Both the position numbers and the translations under genes were made by a program. DNA of 64,000 nucleotides from Chrysopilus asiliformis (lineage: Eukaryota; Arthropoda; Insecta; Diptera; Rhagionidae): NCBI GenBank assembly GCA_964034945.1, contig OZ035962.1, forward strand, positions 31,461,943-31,525,942. Reading direction: 5' to 3'. Within the stretch, counting starts at the first letter, position 1; each line of letters starts with the position of its first letter. The notes under the pieces are model-generated. The model ran no database searches. It saw nothing but the letters and a program-made list of their open reading frames with translations, and had not been told where the DNA came from. This document shows, one piece after another, positions 22,962 through 33,510 of the stretch.

Positions 22962-23324
22962 TTTTCGCGACTCCGTTTTCGTAGCTTGCACTTCGACAAT
23001 CCCTTCCAAACCGGATCCTTTGCCGGAAAAACATCGAATGAAATTCTGACAGCAAAATTTTGAGTATTCACTAAAAGCTCATGGTCAAAAATTGGACGAA
23101 AGAAAAGTGAACGAAAGGTTTTTTTCGAAGCTTTCGAAGAATCTGGTTTTTTGTTGTTGTGAAAAAATGCTACACCAAATCGAGACGAACGAACTTTGCT
23201 AAAGGTTTACAATCCAAAATTCATAGTTCAAGTTACCAAGATCTTAGCTAGTTGTTCCGACTAGGCCGGAGCGAAAAACCGTTTTTCTTGGAATTATTTA
23301 TCATTCGGTATTCTCATTCATTTG
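22962..23324. other. 5' flank of cueball
   Basis: Upstream region of the candidate TATA box. No divergent gene is recognisable here. Confidence 0.4.
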
Positions 23325-23716
23325 ACCATGTTCAGATTGGTTTAAATAGTCCGCCTATATAGTACAGAAACTGGCAACATTAAGGCAAGGTGAGAAAGTG
23401 GGACTGCTGATAGGAAAATCATCCTCAAAACTAAAATCTCCGTTCTCAGAGTTCCACCTGTCGTGCTCTGATTGGTTGGCTGCCACACTGAATGTGTTCC
23501 ATTGTCATTATTGTTTCGGTCGTCGTCGATGCAACACGTCGCAGAGCAAGAGGCAGCCACGTATTACTTGCAATTCTTTAGAAATGTTCCGTTTCCCAAA
23601 TGTTTCACGCCAGTCTGATTGCTCACAGCTACTGGTTCAAATAGTCTCAATCTGAACACGAGCAATATTTCATCCGTCCTATTTAGGCGGACTATTTCAA
23701 TCAATCTGAACATGGT
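23325..23716. mobile_element. TIR element of about 392 bp
   Basis: Left end ACCATGTTCAGATTG, continuing through AAATAGTCCGCCTA, is inverted at the right end (about 23684-23716), 33 bp with few mismatches. The interior is richer in G and C than the surroundings and holds short overlapping frames on both strands that resemble nothing known. No clear target duplication. It lies about 450 bp upstream of the cueball ATG. Confidence 0.75.
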
Positions 23717-25894
23717 ATTTAAGGTTAAAAGCAAGTGTGCCACAAATCATTGAGATTTTTTAAATATCTTACTCTGCCAAAACACATCAGAAGTTCAAGA
23801 AACCCAAAAAACGAAGAAAAAAAAATGCGAATCGAATTTCATGGACACTACTTTCCACGGACTACTTTTAAGATATTTTAATAGTTTTTTTTAAACTACT
23901 TTGAATATGACAAGAAATAAGTACTTTTGAATATGATTTTTTCAAAACCGTTAAAACTTGAAGTGGGTTATGTCAAAGCAGTTTTAATGTACTTTTGTTT
24001 AAATTACTTTGAAATGGCCGACAGGGCTATTTAAAAAAAAATCTTTAGGGATCTTGTCTCTGATACTTGTGAGTTGTAGTTGTACGCACCACAACTAGAT
24101 GTCACAATTGCAATTCTCAAAATTTCTGTTTTCAATAAACGTTTTGTTGTCGCTAAAACACTATTGCAAGATATCGATAGTTATAGTTATCGCAAGATAT
24201 AGTTAGATATCGCAAGCCTAACGAAGAAAAGAGCCTATTTTTGAATCAGTGAATTTTCAAGTTTTTTTTCAAGTTTCCAGTAGAAACCAAGAAAGCTTAG
24301 AAGGACGTTTCTTAAAAAAAGTTGACTTGGGGAAATTTTGTTTTTTAATTTTTTGAAAAATTTGTTGATTACAAAATATTTGTTTTGCCTGAAAAATTTA
24401 TTGATTACAAAATATTAGTTTTGCCTAATTTTTGTGATTTCTGACCGACCTGTCGAAAAAAATAAAAATTGACGTGCAGTTACGTAAATTTTAAATAAAA
24501 ATGTTATAATTTTATTACAAACGACATTAAGTTAATTTTTTGAACTGTATTTTTTTGTGCATCGGTATTAAAAAATTATATTTTCTTTATTTTGTAGTGA
24601 AAAATAAAACCACTGCAGTCAAAAATATGAAATATAACTTTTTATCTCCTTAAGAAAAATGTAAAAATTAATATTTATCAAGAAACAGGGCCTAATAGAA
24701 GCGGAAAATATTTATAATGATGTCGTAATTATTAATGACAGATAAATATTCCGTTAGAAAATTGACCTTGATAGTGAAAAGAGAAGAGTTGTATGACAAA
24801 GGGAACTTGCAGTGGGTCCTGTATCCTGATAGCTATCTCCCTGCCCATTTTAACGCCTGCTGTTTCCAAGCTAGCTACTCATTTATTTCATTATGAACGG
24901 ATGGTAAACGGGCGAGGATATGCGAGAAACAGCGCAAGCATTACATAGCAGAGATTTATTTAGCTTTGACGCCCTATGCGAGGAATCAAATAAGACACAC
25001 TGCCACAAAAATTCACACAAGGATCTCATTCAAAATACTTCGATTGAACAGGAAAAAAACAAAGACTAATACCGTTCAACTACTCCTAGCAATGGAAATG
25101 ATTTCCCTCTGTCTACATCGATTGCCAGCTTGTATCCTTGTTTTTTATATACAAATATAGCGTCCCCTTTGGCGACTATGCTGTAATCGCTACATCGAAA
25201 ACAAATGCAATGACGCCAGAATCGTGTTCGGTTCCTTGCCGCTCGTCTCCCTTTACTATATCTCTCAATATTTTTAAGGACATACCATGAATAATGAACG
25301 TCACACTCTCTGCAGTCATCGTCATCGTATCCTTATTTCTAAGTAAACATCTGCGTCTGTGGCAGGAGCTAAACAGCCAAATATAACACAAAAGGACCTC
25401 TGCACAATCACAACTCTACAGTTCTTTTTACATTCAGCCACTTTTTTCCAACGTGTTCAATTCAACAATTTATTGTGAGTTTTGTTCCTTTTTTTAACGT
25501 TCACTTTTCGGGCCTTTCGTCCTTAGGTAAGAAAAGAAACCACCGAAAATGTATGCCTCGATGTTGATCTAGTGTCACGACTAAGAAGACAACCGTCGAT
25601 ATAATTTGACTACAGAAAGGATAAACTATGATATAATCCTTGTAACATTGCCAAGATTTTTGGTACAGAGGATACGAAGGGATGTCCCGATGAAAGAAGA
25701 AGCAGATTTTGTCGCCCACTGTTACGGTATTCTTTTATTCTTATTTTCTTAAAAGGCTTAAATGTTTTTTAAAGGCATGGACGTTATAGTTGTACGCATC
25801 ACTACGACAACGGGTAGACATTCAAATAGGAATTTACGGGATGCGTTTTTTATATAAAATTGTGCCTAGATTTCAAAAATGCAGCAATATATAC
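23717..25894. other. No gene recognised
   Basis: AT-rich. Short word repetition at 24170-24220 (GCAAGATAT...ATAGTTA). A phrase TAGTTGTACGCA(C/T)CAC occurs at both about 24078 and 25790, suggesting another diverged interspersed repeat. Short frames at 24966-25160, 25176-25391 and 25501-25719 show no motif. Confidence 0.4.
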
Positions 25895-26331
25895 TAGTGC
25901 TGCCCAACCAGGCGATCGCGATCTACGAGTCGATCTCGACACGAATTTGGGCCGATCTTCTACTACAGACTGAAAATGTAATAAAATTTTTTTTTGTAAA
26001 CACAAATATTAAAAAAAAGGGAAAGTGAAAATTAAGTAATCACACTATCTACTTCTCCGTTTTTTTACTTGCTTGATTTTTTTTCGTTGTTTTTTGTAAT
26101 TTTAAATTGAAGTTATATTTTTTTAAATTTTAAAATGAAGTTATATTTTTTTTAATTGATAATTTATTTATTTTTATATTTGTTTTAATTTTATAACAAT
26201 TTGACTTGTTTTGTATTAATTTTTTATTTTAAATTGAAATGAAATAATCTATTTTTTTGTATATGGGTAGATCTCGATGTAGTTGGATTAAAAAAAGTCG
26301 AACTTTAGTACAGAGAGGTTGGGCAGGCCTG
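25895..26331. mobile_element. hAT-type non-autonomous DNA transposon
   Basis: 437 bp. Ends TAGTGCTGCCCAACC and GGTTGGGCAGGCCTG form inverted repeats; the CAG-x-x-CTGCCCAACC type end is typical of hAT elements. Flanking 8-bp duplications are ATATATAC (25887-25894) and ACATATAC (26332-26339), 7 of 8 identical, the size expected for hAT. Just inside, both ends carry GATCTAC/GATCTCGA words in inverted orientation. The interior is extremely AT-rich and codes for nothing. Confidence 0.85.
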
Positions 26332-26339
26332 ACATATAC

Positions 26340-27045
26340 AAATCGACGCAACTTACCAGAAAGAAAGATCTTGGCTTAACTCATGGTTTCCTCGATGCAT
26401 GGTCCTCGATGCCAGAGCTCCCCTGAAAGTTTTATCCGATTCGGTCAAGTGGTTCTCGAGTTTTAAGCAAACAGACGGATAGACACACAAGCCCATTATA
26501 CTTTATAAGACACCAGCAGTATAAGATTGCATATTTAAAAAAAAACAACTAAACAATAAATTACTAACCTTAATTAATCATTTTTCAATAAAATTCTAAT
26601 TAAATTAGCATTCTAATGCATTGGGATTTATTTTATTGGTATTTATACGCTACACTAAAAACATAAAAAACGCAAAAAATTTTGTGAAATTGTGTTGAAT
26701 ATCGCGGGCCGTAAAATTATACACTGCCACTGGTTGGCCATGCCTGATCTAGAGTATAAAAATTAATCCCACTACTATATTTTGGTAATAGGTCACATTT
26801 GACCCAAGATTTAGAATCTAATGAGGCCATAAACAGTGGAGTGGAGGCAAGCCGATTTTTAAGTGAGATGGAAGGTGGATGTTCGAGAATTTTTTTTTTC
26901 AAATATACCAAGCAGGGTGAATTTATTTTTTTAAATCTGCACTCATTCGTCCTGATTATATAACGGAAAGAGTTTAGGAAATACCTCTCTCCAAAACAAC
27001 TATTTATTTTGGACTGGCATCCGCCGTCCGCCATTTTTTTATATA
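26340..27045. other. No gene recognised; repeat-like DNA
   Basis: 26370-26510 (TTTTATCCGATTCGGTCAAG, GTTCTCGAGTTTTAAGC, ACAGACGGATAGACAC) has the look of an interspersed repeat. A 105-codon minus-strand frame at 26717-27034 has no recognisable motif. Confidence 0.35.
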
Positions 27046-27209
27046 TTGCATTGTCATCGGAGTTTCGTATGTGTGCAAAATTTCAATTCAATCGGATGAG
27101 TGAAAGCGGGTCTAAATTAGATTACAAGATTTAGCCCTAACAAACAAACAAGTGAAACTAAATAAACCTAACAATCAAGTAAAATGAAATAAAAGCTTGA
27201 AAAAGGGCT
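27046..27209 (-). repeat. Interspersed repeat RepB, copy 1
   Basis: On the minus strand: AAGCTTTTATTTCATTTTAC, TTTAGTTTCACTTGTTTG, TTAGGGCTAAATCTTGTAAT, then TTGAAATTTTGCACACATAC and CGATGACAATGCAATA. The same order occurs at 28985-29085 (partial) and 45536-45695. Confidence 0.75.
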
Positions 27210-27890
27210 GTCTTTTAAAATAAAGAACGTATGGTTGCCGTACTTTTAGTAGAATTTTAATAATACAATTATGACTTTTAATCTTTATTTATTTAACGAA
27301 AATATGTTATATTTGGGCTATTCACATTTGCTATTAAAATAGCAGTTATCGTTGTAAAATAGTGTTGGTTGTTAAAATTTTGCAAACAACAACAAAACAC
27401 ACAGCAACATTTTTTGCAACAATTTTTTAGTGTATTGTATTAACCGCTTGGTGTAAAATATTAAATTTGGGTAAATATTTGAACCTACTCAGTTTTGTTA
27501 GTCTCAGTAATTATTTCTTTGTACAAAAATTGAATATAAATAGTGTTTTAGTAATTAAATACCTTTGTGCTTAGTGCACTTAGTTATTAAGTGATATTTG
27601 TAAGTGATTGGAGTAATTCCCGACAAGAGGAAAAAAAAGTGAGAATATATTCGATTTTGTACAATTGCGTAATAGTGCGTTCACGGTTCGGCGAAACCTT
27701 TAATAATTGGTATTATTTTACCTCGGAAATTTGAAAAGTGCAGTTGAAATGACAGCGAGCTGCCGCGCGCAAAAAATCCAACTTTCGCGAAGGAGTTGAA
27801 ATATTCTTCAAATGTGGCCTGAAATATTTTTGAAATGTACTTGTTCGTTACAAAAATTTTAAAGTAAATAAAATCGCCATTTCAATAAAA

Positions 27891-27945
27891 AAAGGACAAA
27901 TAAAGGACAAATAAAGGACAAATAAAGGACAAATAAAGGACAAAT
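27891..27945 (+). repeat. Tandem repeat, 11-bp unit, five copies
   Basis: AAAGGACAAAT is repeated five times without a mismatch. Confidence 0.97.
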
Positions 27946-28984
27946 AAGTAAAAGAAATGAAAAAATAGCAATTTAAAAAAATCTAAAGTACAGGGCAGTG
28001 AAATAATGGAATGACCTTTCAAATATTGGACGTCTGGTCATCGTAATTATAATCTATACTTTAAATAACATTTGTGGGGTTTTATGACAAAAAAACCATT
28101 CCGTAATATTTTTTTTGAAGGTTCAAGTGGTAATAAATTAAATTTTTGAAATCGTAAAATTTTTCTAGTCGTGAAACTTGATACAGAATACGATAACCTC
28201 TTAACCTTAGCCTCAGTATTCCTTTTTTCTGGTTCTTGTGGAGACAACTTCACTTTTTCTTTATAAAAATTCCCGTTTTGTAGTGAATGAGACACTTCAC
28301 TTTTATGCCTCTTCTCACAAAGCAAAATGCGTGCGTAAAAAGAAAAAAAAAACGTTAATGAGATAATGTGTGTACGTATATCGACACAAAGCCCTTCAAG
28401 TCGACGACAAATACTAAAAAGGACTAGAAAACATAACCATGGAAAAAATAAACTGAAAATCGCTATTTCAAAAATTCACGATGTCAGCTCTGAAATACAA
28501 TAAAGTGTAAAACTTTAAGGATGTGAGAGGGTATAATATGATGGATAACTGCGAAATAGAAAAGGGAAGCTGACATTTCAGAGAGAAATTCTGTGGTTCT
28601 ATGACTTGATCCTTTTGTTGTAAGCCTTTAAGCGAGTACTTCTTCTTTAGCATAGAATTTTATTTGATTTCCTTTTTTCAAGTACACGATGGTTTTAGAT
28701 AAAGTTGTAAGGAATTCGCTGGAATCCTCGTTAAGGGAAGCAGTGAGGAAGAGAAGGCAACCGCAAAAATTTCAATCTCGTATAGAAGATAAGAACTTTT
28801 GACCTTTACTCCTTTGAAAGGGGGTTTGCCAAAAAAAAAAAAATCTTTTGTGAGAGAATTGTTTAATGTTTAAGTGTTCTAAATTTTTTTTTTTACATTT
28901 GTTGTTTGTTGAGGTAGGAAACCATTTTTAAAAGCTTTTATTTAGCTTGGTTTTTTGATTTGCTTTTTTGTCTCCCATGGTAAA
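27946..28984. other. No gene recognised
   Basis: AT-rich DNA. Two minus-strand frames (28047-28325 and 28468-28653, 92 and 61 codons, Lys/Ser rich) have no recognisable motif and no supporting start context. Confidence 0.35.
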
Positions 28985-29085
28985 ATGTTGTAATCTAATT
29001 TTGACCCACTCCCACTCATTTGATTGACTTGAAATTTTGCACACATACGAAACTCCGATGACAATGCAATATGAGGCTATGCAAT
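28985..29085 (+). repeat. Interspersed repeat RepB, copy 2 (partial)
   Basis: Shares with copy 1 the run from GTAATCTAATTTTGACCCAC through TTGAAATTTTGCACACATAC to CGATGACAATGCAATATG. Inverted relative to copy 1, about 1.8 kb away. Confidence 0.7.
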
Positions 29086-29399
29086 ATATCTTCCCTTTTG
29101 CTTGTAAATCTCCTCACCAGCCATTTCCTGAATCGTTATACCAATTTTAGCGCGGTTTGCGCCATTGGTTATATTTTCACCCAAGGAAAGTTTTCACCGA
29201 CTAAAACTTACCTCTGTGGACCCCTTCTTCTACTGTTTTCTAAACCGTTGGAGTAATTTCGACGAGGTTTTTTGATTTTTAGTTATCAATCAAATACAAA
29301 ATGACTAAAAAGGATAAAAAAACGTAAAACTAAATTAAAATACACCTTTTATTAAAAAATGTACTAAAAAGAAAAAAAAAGAAATTAAAGCGAGATAAA

Positions 29400-29790
29400 A
29401 GCATTACAAATAAAATAAAAATTTGTATCACTTTTATTTAGTAAAGGTTTTTTTAACATTTATTTGTACACTTTCTATTAAGTTGTCGTGTGGCGATATG
29501 TATTTTTAAATTATATTTTCAAAACTTTGCAACCTAGGAAGATGAAATTTTGCCACCTTGCGTAGTTCCGGTGACAATACTATATTATCATTAGTTCGTC
29601 CTTGTAAGGATAATGGAAGGGCCTGTAAAAATAACGTGATTATTCTTTTCCTCAAATTTTCCGGACAAAAAATCTCATCGCTGTATCCGATTCTGACATT
29701 AAGAAGTCTGTAAGGATATCTCAAAGGCAAAGTTTTATACACTTTTACAATGCACTAAAAAGTACAAAACAAGTTTTCCCACAAATTGTA
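29400..29790 (+). repeat. Interspersed repeat RepE, copy 1
   Basis: Shares with 54305-54620 the words TACACTTTCTATTAAGTTG, TATCCGATTCTGA..., GTAAGGATATC, and, in inverted orientation, AATGCACTAAAAAGTACAAA followed by CAAG(T/C)TTTCCCAC. The mixed orientation shows internal rearrangement in one copy. Non-coding. Confidence 0.55.
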
Positions 29791-30340
29791 TATTTTGATA
29801 AAAATATAAAGTATGTGGCGTTGCATTGCGATGTAATTGGCATCGCATATCAAGAAAAAAATTAATGTGTGGGGTTTCAAATTAGAATTTTGTTTTCTGC
29901 AGTTCTATATTCGCCCAAATTTTTTTCAGTGTGATTTAGGAATCTTATAACAGCTACAATTGGAACAAAGTTATTGACTTTTATGTATAATGCTCTTATC
30001 GATATATTACCAATTTCAATTCAATTTCTATTATAGCAGGTTTTAAATACCTACAAAATCACCTCACTTCAATCAAAATATTTAAGCTTTTTACAAAATG
30101 GTTTTAAAGATACCTTTTCAAGCATTGCCTTTAAAATGCATGGCTTCTAAATGAGTGAATTCCATGTTTGAAATTGCATAGTCGTGCAATTTCAGTTTTT
30201 TACTTTTTTTTGCTTCTAAAAATCTTCATTTATTTAATGAAAAACAAAAGAACCCTTAACATGTTTCTGGGTGTTTGTATATTATCACATCATATATCGA
30301 AACATTCTGGCATCAGCTCAGGAAATTTTAAATATACCTC

Positions 30341-31396
30341 CTACACAGAAAATAAAATGTATGTAAATATTACGAAAACGTTTGTTAATATAACGAAACC
30401 ATTTGTCCCCCATGGGCCGACAACATATTTTGTTAATGGTACGATGTCAATTTTGTTAAGTTTTTGTATTTTTGTATTTCGTTTTCGCAAATATTTTGTA
30501 AATATTACAAATATTTTGTAAATATTACAAATATTTTGTAAATATTACAAAAACAAATCTCTCTTGTTGATATGGAATCTCTTTCTGTTTCTTGCTTAGT
30601 GTGTGTTCATAGAATTTAATATATGCAACTAATGAGCGGAAATTGTTTTAGTGTGATGACTTTAAAAATTAAGAGATGCTTGTTTGTTTCTGATAGTTTC
30701 TATATTGAATATTCGTATGGAGGAAATGTTTTATGACGGCCAATATGATGCGAAATGAAAATAATTTATTTTGAATGATTTTTCTTACAAAAACTTCGAA
30801 CGAATCAATTCTCTCGGCGAATGTAGTTGTGTTACATCGAAAAAATACTATTCCCGTTTAGTATTTTTCGAAAATGGGAAAAAATTATCGAAATCTGAAA
30901 AAAATGGGCATAAAAAATATTTCAAAAAAGCATTTCAACTAATGTCTAAACTAAGAAATGCTTTCCCAAAACTGATTTTTTGCATCAGTTTTATGAAAAA
31001 TTATTGGAATTGCTTTAAAATCGAGTTTTTAGAACTGGTGAATCGACTAACAAAATCGTCGCCATTTTTTCGTCATGCACAAGTGTGGCGCAGTTCTACT
31101 AGTAGTCTAATTACCTGCTGCAGGCATCCAAACATTAACAGCAGGGAATTGGATGCTTACAGCGGCTAATGAGACCACTAATAGAAAAGCTTGTGTATCG
31201 TAATGACGCCATGATGCAAATCAGATTTGACAAAATGTACTTCGTAATATTAACAAATTTTAGTAACTATACGAAAAAATATTCGTTAATTTTTTCGTAG
31301 TATATACAAAACTTCAGTAATATTTACGAATTTTTTTTTGTTAGGCTTAACAAAACCCATTTTGTAAATAATACGACATTATTTTTTTCTGTGTAG
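30341..31396. mobile_element. TIR element with subterminal repeats (CTACACAGAAAA ends)
   Basis: About 1.06 kb. Both ends are CTACACAGAAAA in inverted orientation. Inside, TAAATATTACGAAA, TTTGTTAATATAACGAAACC, TTAACAAATTTTAGTAA and similar words recur many times in both orientations on both sides. One frame of 132 codons (30771-31169) begins with TTG and shows no transposase motif. The end sequence and dense subterminal repeats are like those of the element at 37923-38706. Target duplication not resolved. Confidence 0.6.
30491..30550 (+). repeat. Tandem repeat, 20-bp self-complementary unit, three copies
   Basis: ATATTTTGTAAATATTACAA is repeated three times without change. The unit is largely an inverted repeat of itself (TTGTAAATATTACAA). 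It lies in the left part of the CTACACAG element. Confidence 0.95.
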
Positions 31397-32600
31397 TGGG
31401 AGAAGTTTGGGGTAAACCAACGCCTTTGCCGGGTGTCTATACTGATGTGTTCGTAGTTTTGAAGGGTTATGCACTTAAGCTGCACCAAACCCAGTCCATA
31501 TGTCGGAGTGAATTCTGCCGTATCTACTTTGCGAAAGTTTTAACACCCAAAACATAATTTTCCAACCGTTGAAATGGAATAAGATTGCAACAGGGTTGGG
31601 GTTGGCGGTACAAAGAGGGTTAAAGATGCCCGTAAATGCACTAGACCAGACGAAATTCGCTTGAAGTGCCTGGAATGAGTCCAGACCCCTAAGTTTTCGT
31701 TTTCTCTGCTATTTGCATTGGCCGACATGCACTTGCCATGGGCTTTCATGCTTTTCGGTTCTGAGTCTTCGAGACTGTCTCGGCTGTTAACGCTAACCTC
31801 GTGTCTGTAAAGAATCCCTTGTCCTCCAAATTTGGATTCCCCCTCTCCCCCCGATTTCAATAATTAGTTAAGGGTGAGTTAGCGTTTCCTAGCGGTGAGT
31901 GTAACAATTATACCCAATGTGATGCAATTATAAAGTATTAGCTGTGGTTTTAATAAAAAACATGAGAAAAGCTCTACAATTCACGTGTTTCAGAAAAGTG
32001 CTAAAAAAATTCCCTCTCAAAATTCGACATTCAAGACATAATGTTTTTAGTTATTGATTTTGAAAAAAAACCGTTTTCGAGAAAATTGCAAAAACAGTGG
32101 TTCAAATATTATTGTTTTTGGATGAGATTTAACTTTTGATAAAAGCCCGTTCTGTGCTTAATTTCAATTTTCTACCTCAATTAGTTTCCGAGTTAACAAT
32201 TTTTTGGGAAAATACACTACGCGCATTCCTATTTTGCTGCGGGGGTATAGTGCTTTTCAAAACGAATTTAAAATTTAGTCGCTCGGCCCTACAGTAAGGG
32301 CGCCTCTAAATTTTTCTAAAAAATTCAAACCACTATAGAACTTTTATTTTTCAACCGATTTCAAAACCGTAAATGCGAAAAGATGTGTCTAGAGAATACC
32401 TTTCGCCCTTAGTGGCCGCCTTCGGATGAAAAATGCGTAGACGTATTTAGACCACAAATCTATAAAATCTATAAAACCTGTGTTTTTTTTTCAAAAAAGT
32501 TTGTTGCACCAATAAATAATTACACGATGATAGAAATATTTTGATTAGCACATAAAATAATTATTTATGCATGTTTATATTGCACATGTACATACATATA
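31397..32600. other. No gene recognised; unusual GC-richer stretch
   Basis: 31400-31860 is clearly less AT-rich than its surroundings and contains a 106-codon minus-strand frame (31540-31860, Ser/Gly/Glu rich) without a known motif. It begins immediately at the right end of the CTACACAG element. It may be an exon of an unknown gene or an old mobile element; I cannot decide. Confidence 0.35.
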
Positions 32601-33510
32601 TCGTGAAACCTCGATAAGTCGAAGTTAACGGGGATGGACGAAACTTCGAGTTATAGAGGATTTCGATATATCGAAGTTCGACTTATCGAGGTTAATAGCA
32701 AAAAACTTCGAGTTATTGAGGTCTATGATAAGTCATGATGCAAGATAACATTTTATACGATCGTTTTACTATATTTAACACTCACCCGGCCTTTACACGC
32801 GACTATAAATTCTGTCAGTAGCACAGACTCCAAATGTCAAATTACTGACAACGAATTAGAAGACATTTATCGAACTGGCAGCCAGTTCATTTCCAAAATA
32901 ACTTTGTTTGTAACACAGCTACAGTCTCTCGTATTCGAGAGGCATGAATTTTGCTCGTATGCTTGATTATTTTTATTATCTCGTTCCTAGTTAGTCTTCT
33001 TTCACCAGTCTGAGAGTTCTAAAAGTAAAAAAAAGAATTAAAAATAGTGAATTCATAATAATTTAATAGATTTACCTCAAATTCTTCATTTTCCGCCATC
33101 TTAGAAGTCTGAAATGTCAAATTACTGGCATGTCTGTACAGACTACAAAAATGTCCCGTCAGTACAGACTTGTCAGCGCCAGTAAGCATTTACACGAGAC
33201 TGTGTCAGTGACTGTGTCAGCTCTACAGACGCGTGTAAAGGCTGTGTAAGTTTAAATGCATTTACTTCCGAACGGTCGTCCTATTCAAGCAGATACCCTT
33301 TTGATTCGATTAATCCAAGTTTCTTTGAGTTGCTGTTGGGTCTAGGTAGAAACTTGGAGTTATTGAGGTCCGACAGCTTTTCCAGAAACTTGCTGGATCG
33401 AGGGTTAATTTCGAGTTATCGAGGTAAAACAACACAGATAGAGAAGTTCAAAGGGATTGAAAAATCTTTGAGTTATCGAGGAGTTCGAGTTATCAAGGGT
33501 ATTTTTAGCA
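32601..33510. mobile_element. pogo/Tigger-like element interrupted by a nested element
   Basis: Starts after TA (32599-32600) with CGTGAAACCTCGATAAGTCG. The right end holds GTTCGAGTTATCAAGGG. CTTCGAGTTAT(A/C)GAGG words repeat inside in both orientations. It is collinear with the 292-bp copy at 52135-52426, and that comparison shows that about 470 bp (32781-33250) is a later insertion. Without it the element would be about 440 bp. Confidence 0.7.
32781..33250. mobile_element. Nested TIR element (GCCTTTACACGCG ends)
   Basis: GCCTTTACACGCG at 32789-32801 is inverted exactly at 33230-33242, with a weaker match extending outward about 8 bp (CTCACCCG against CTTACACA). Interior words ATGTCAAATTACTG and GTCAGT...CACAGACT recur. 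The flanks line up with an uninterrupted copy near 52280, which proves insertion. The target duplication is unclear. Confidence 0.7.
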
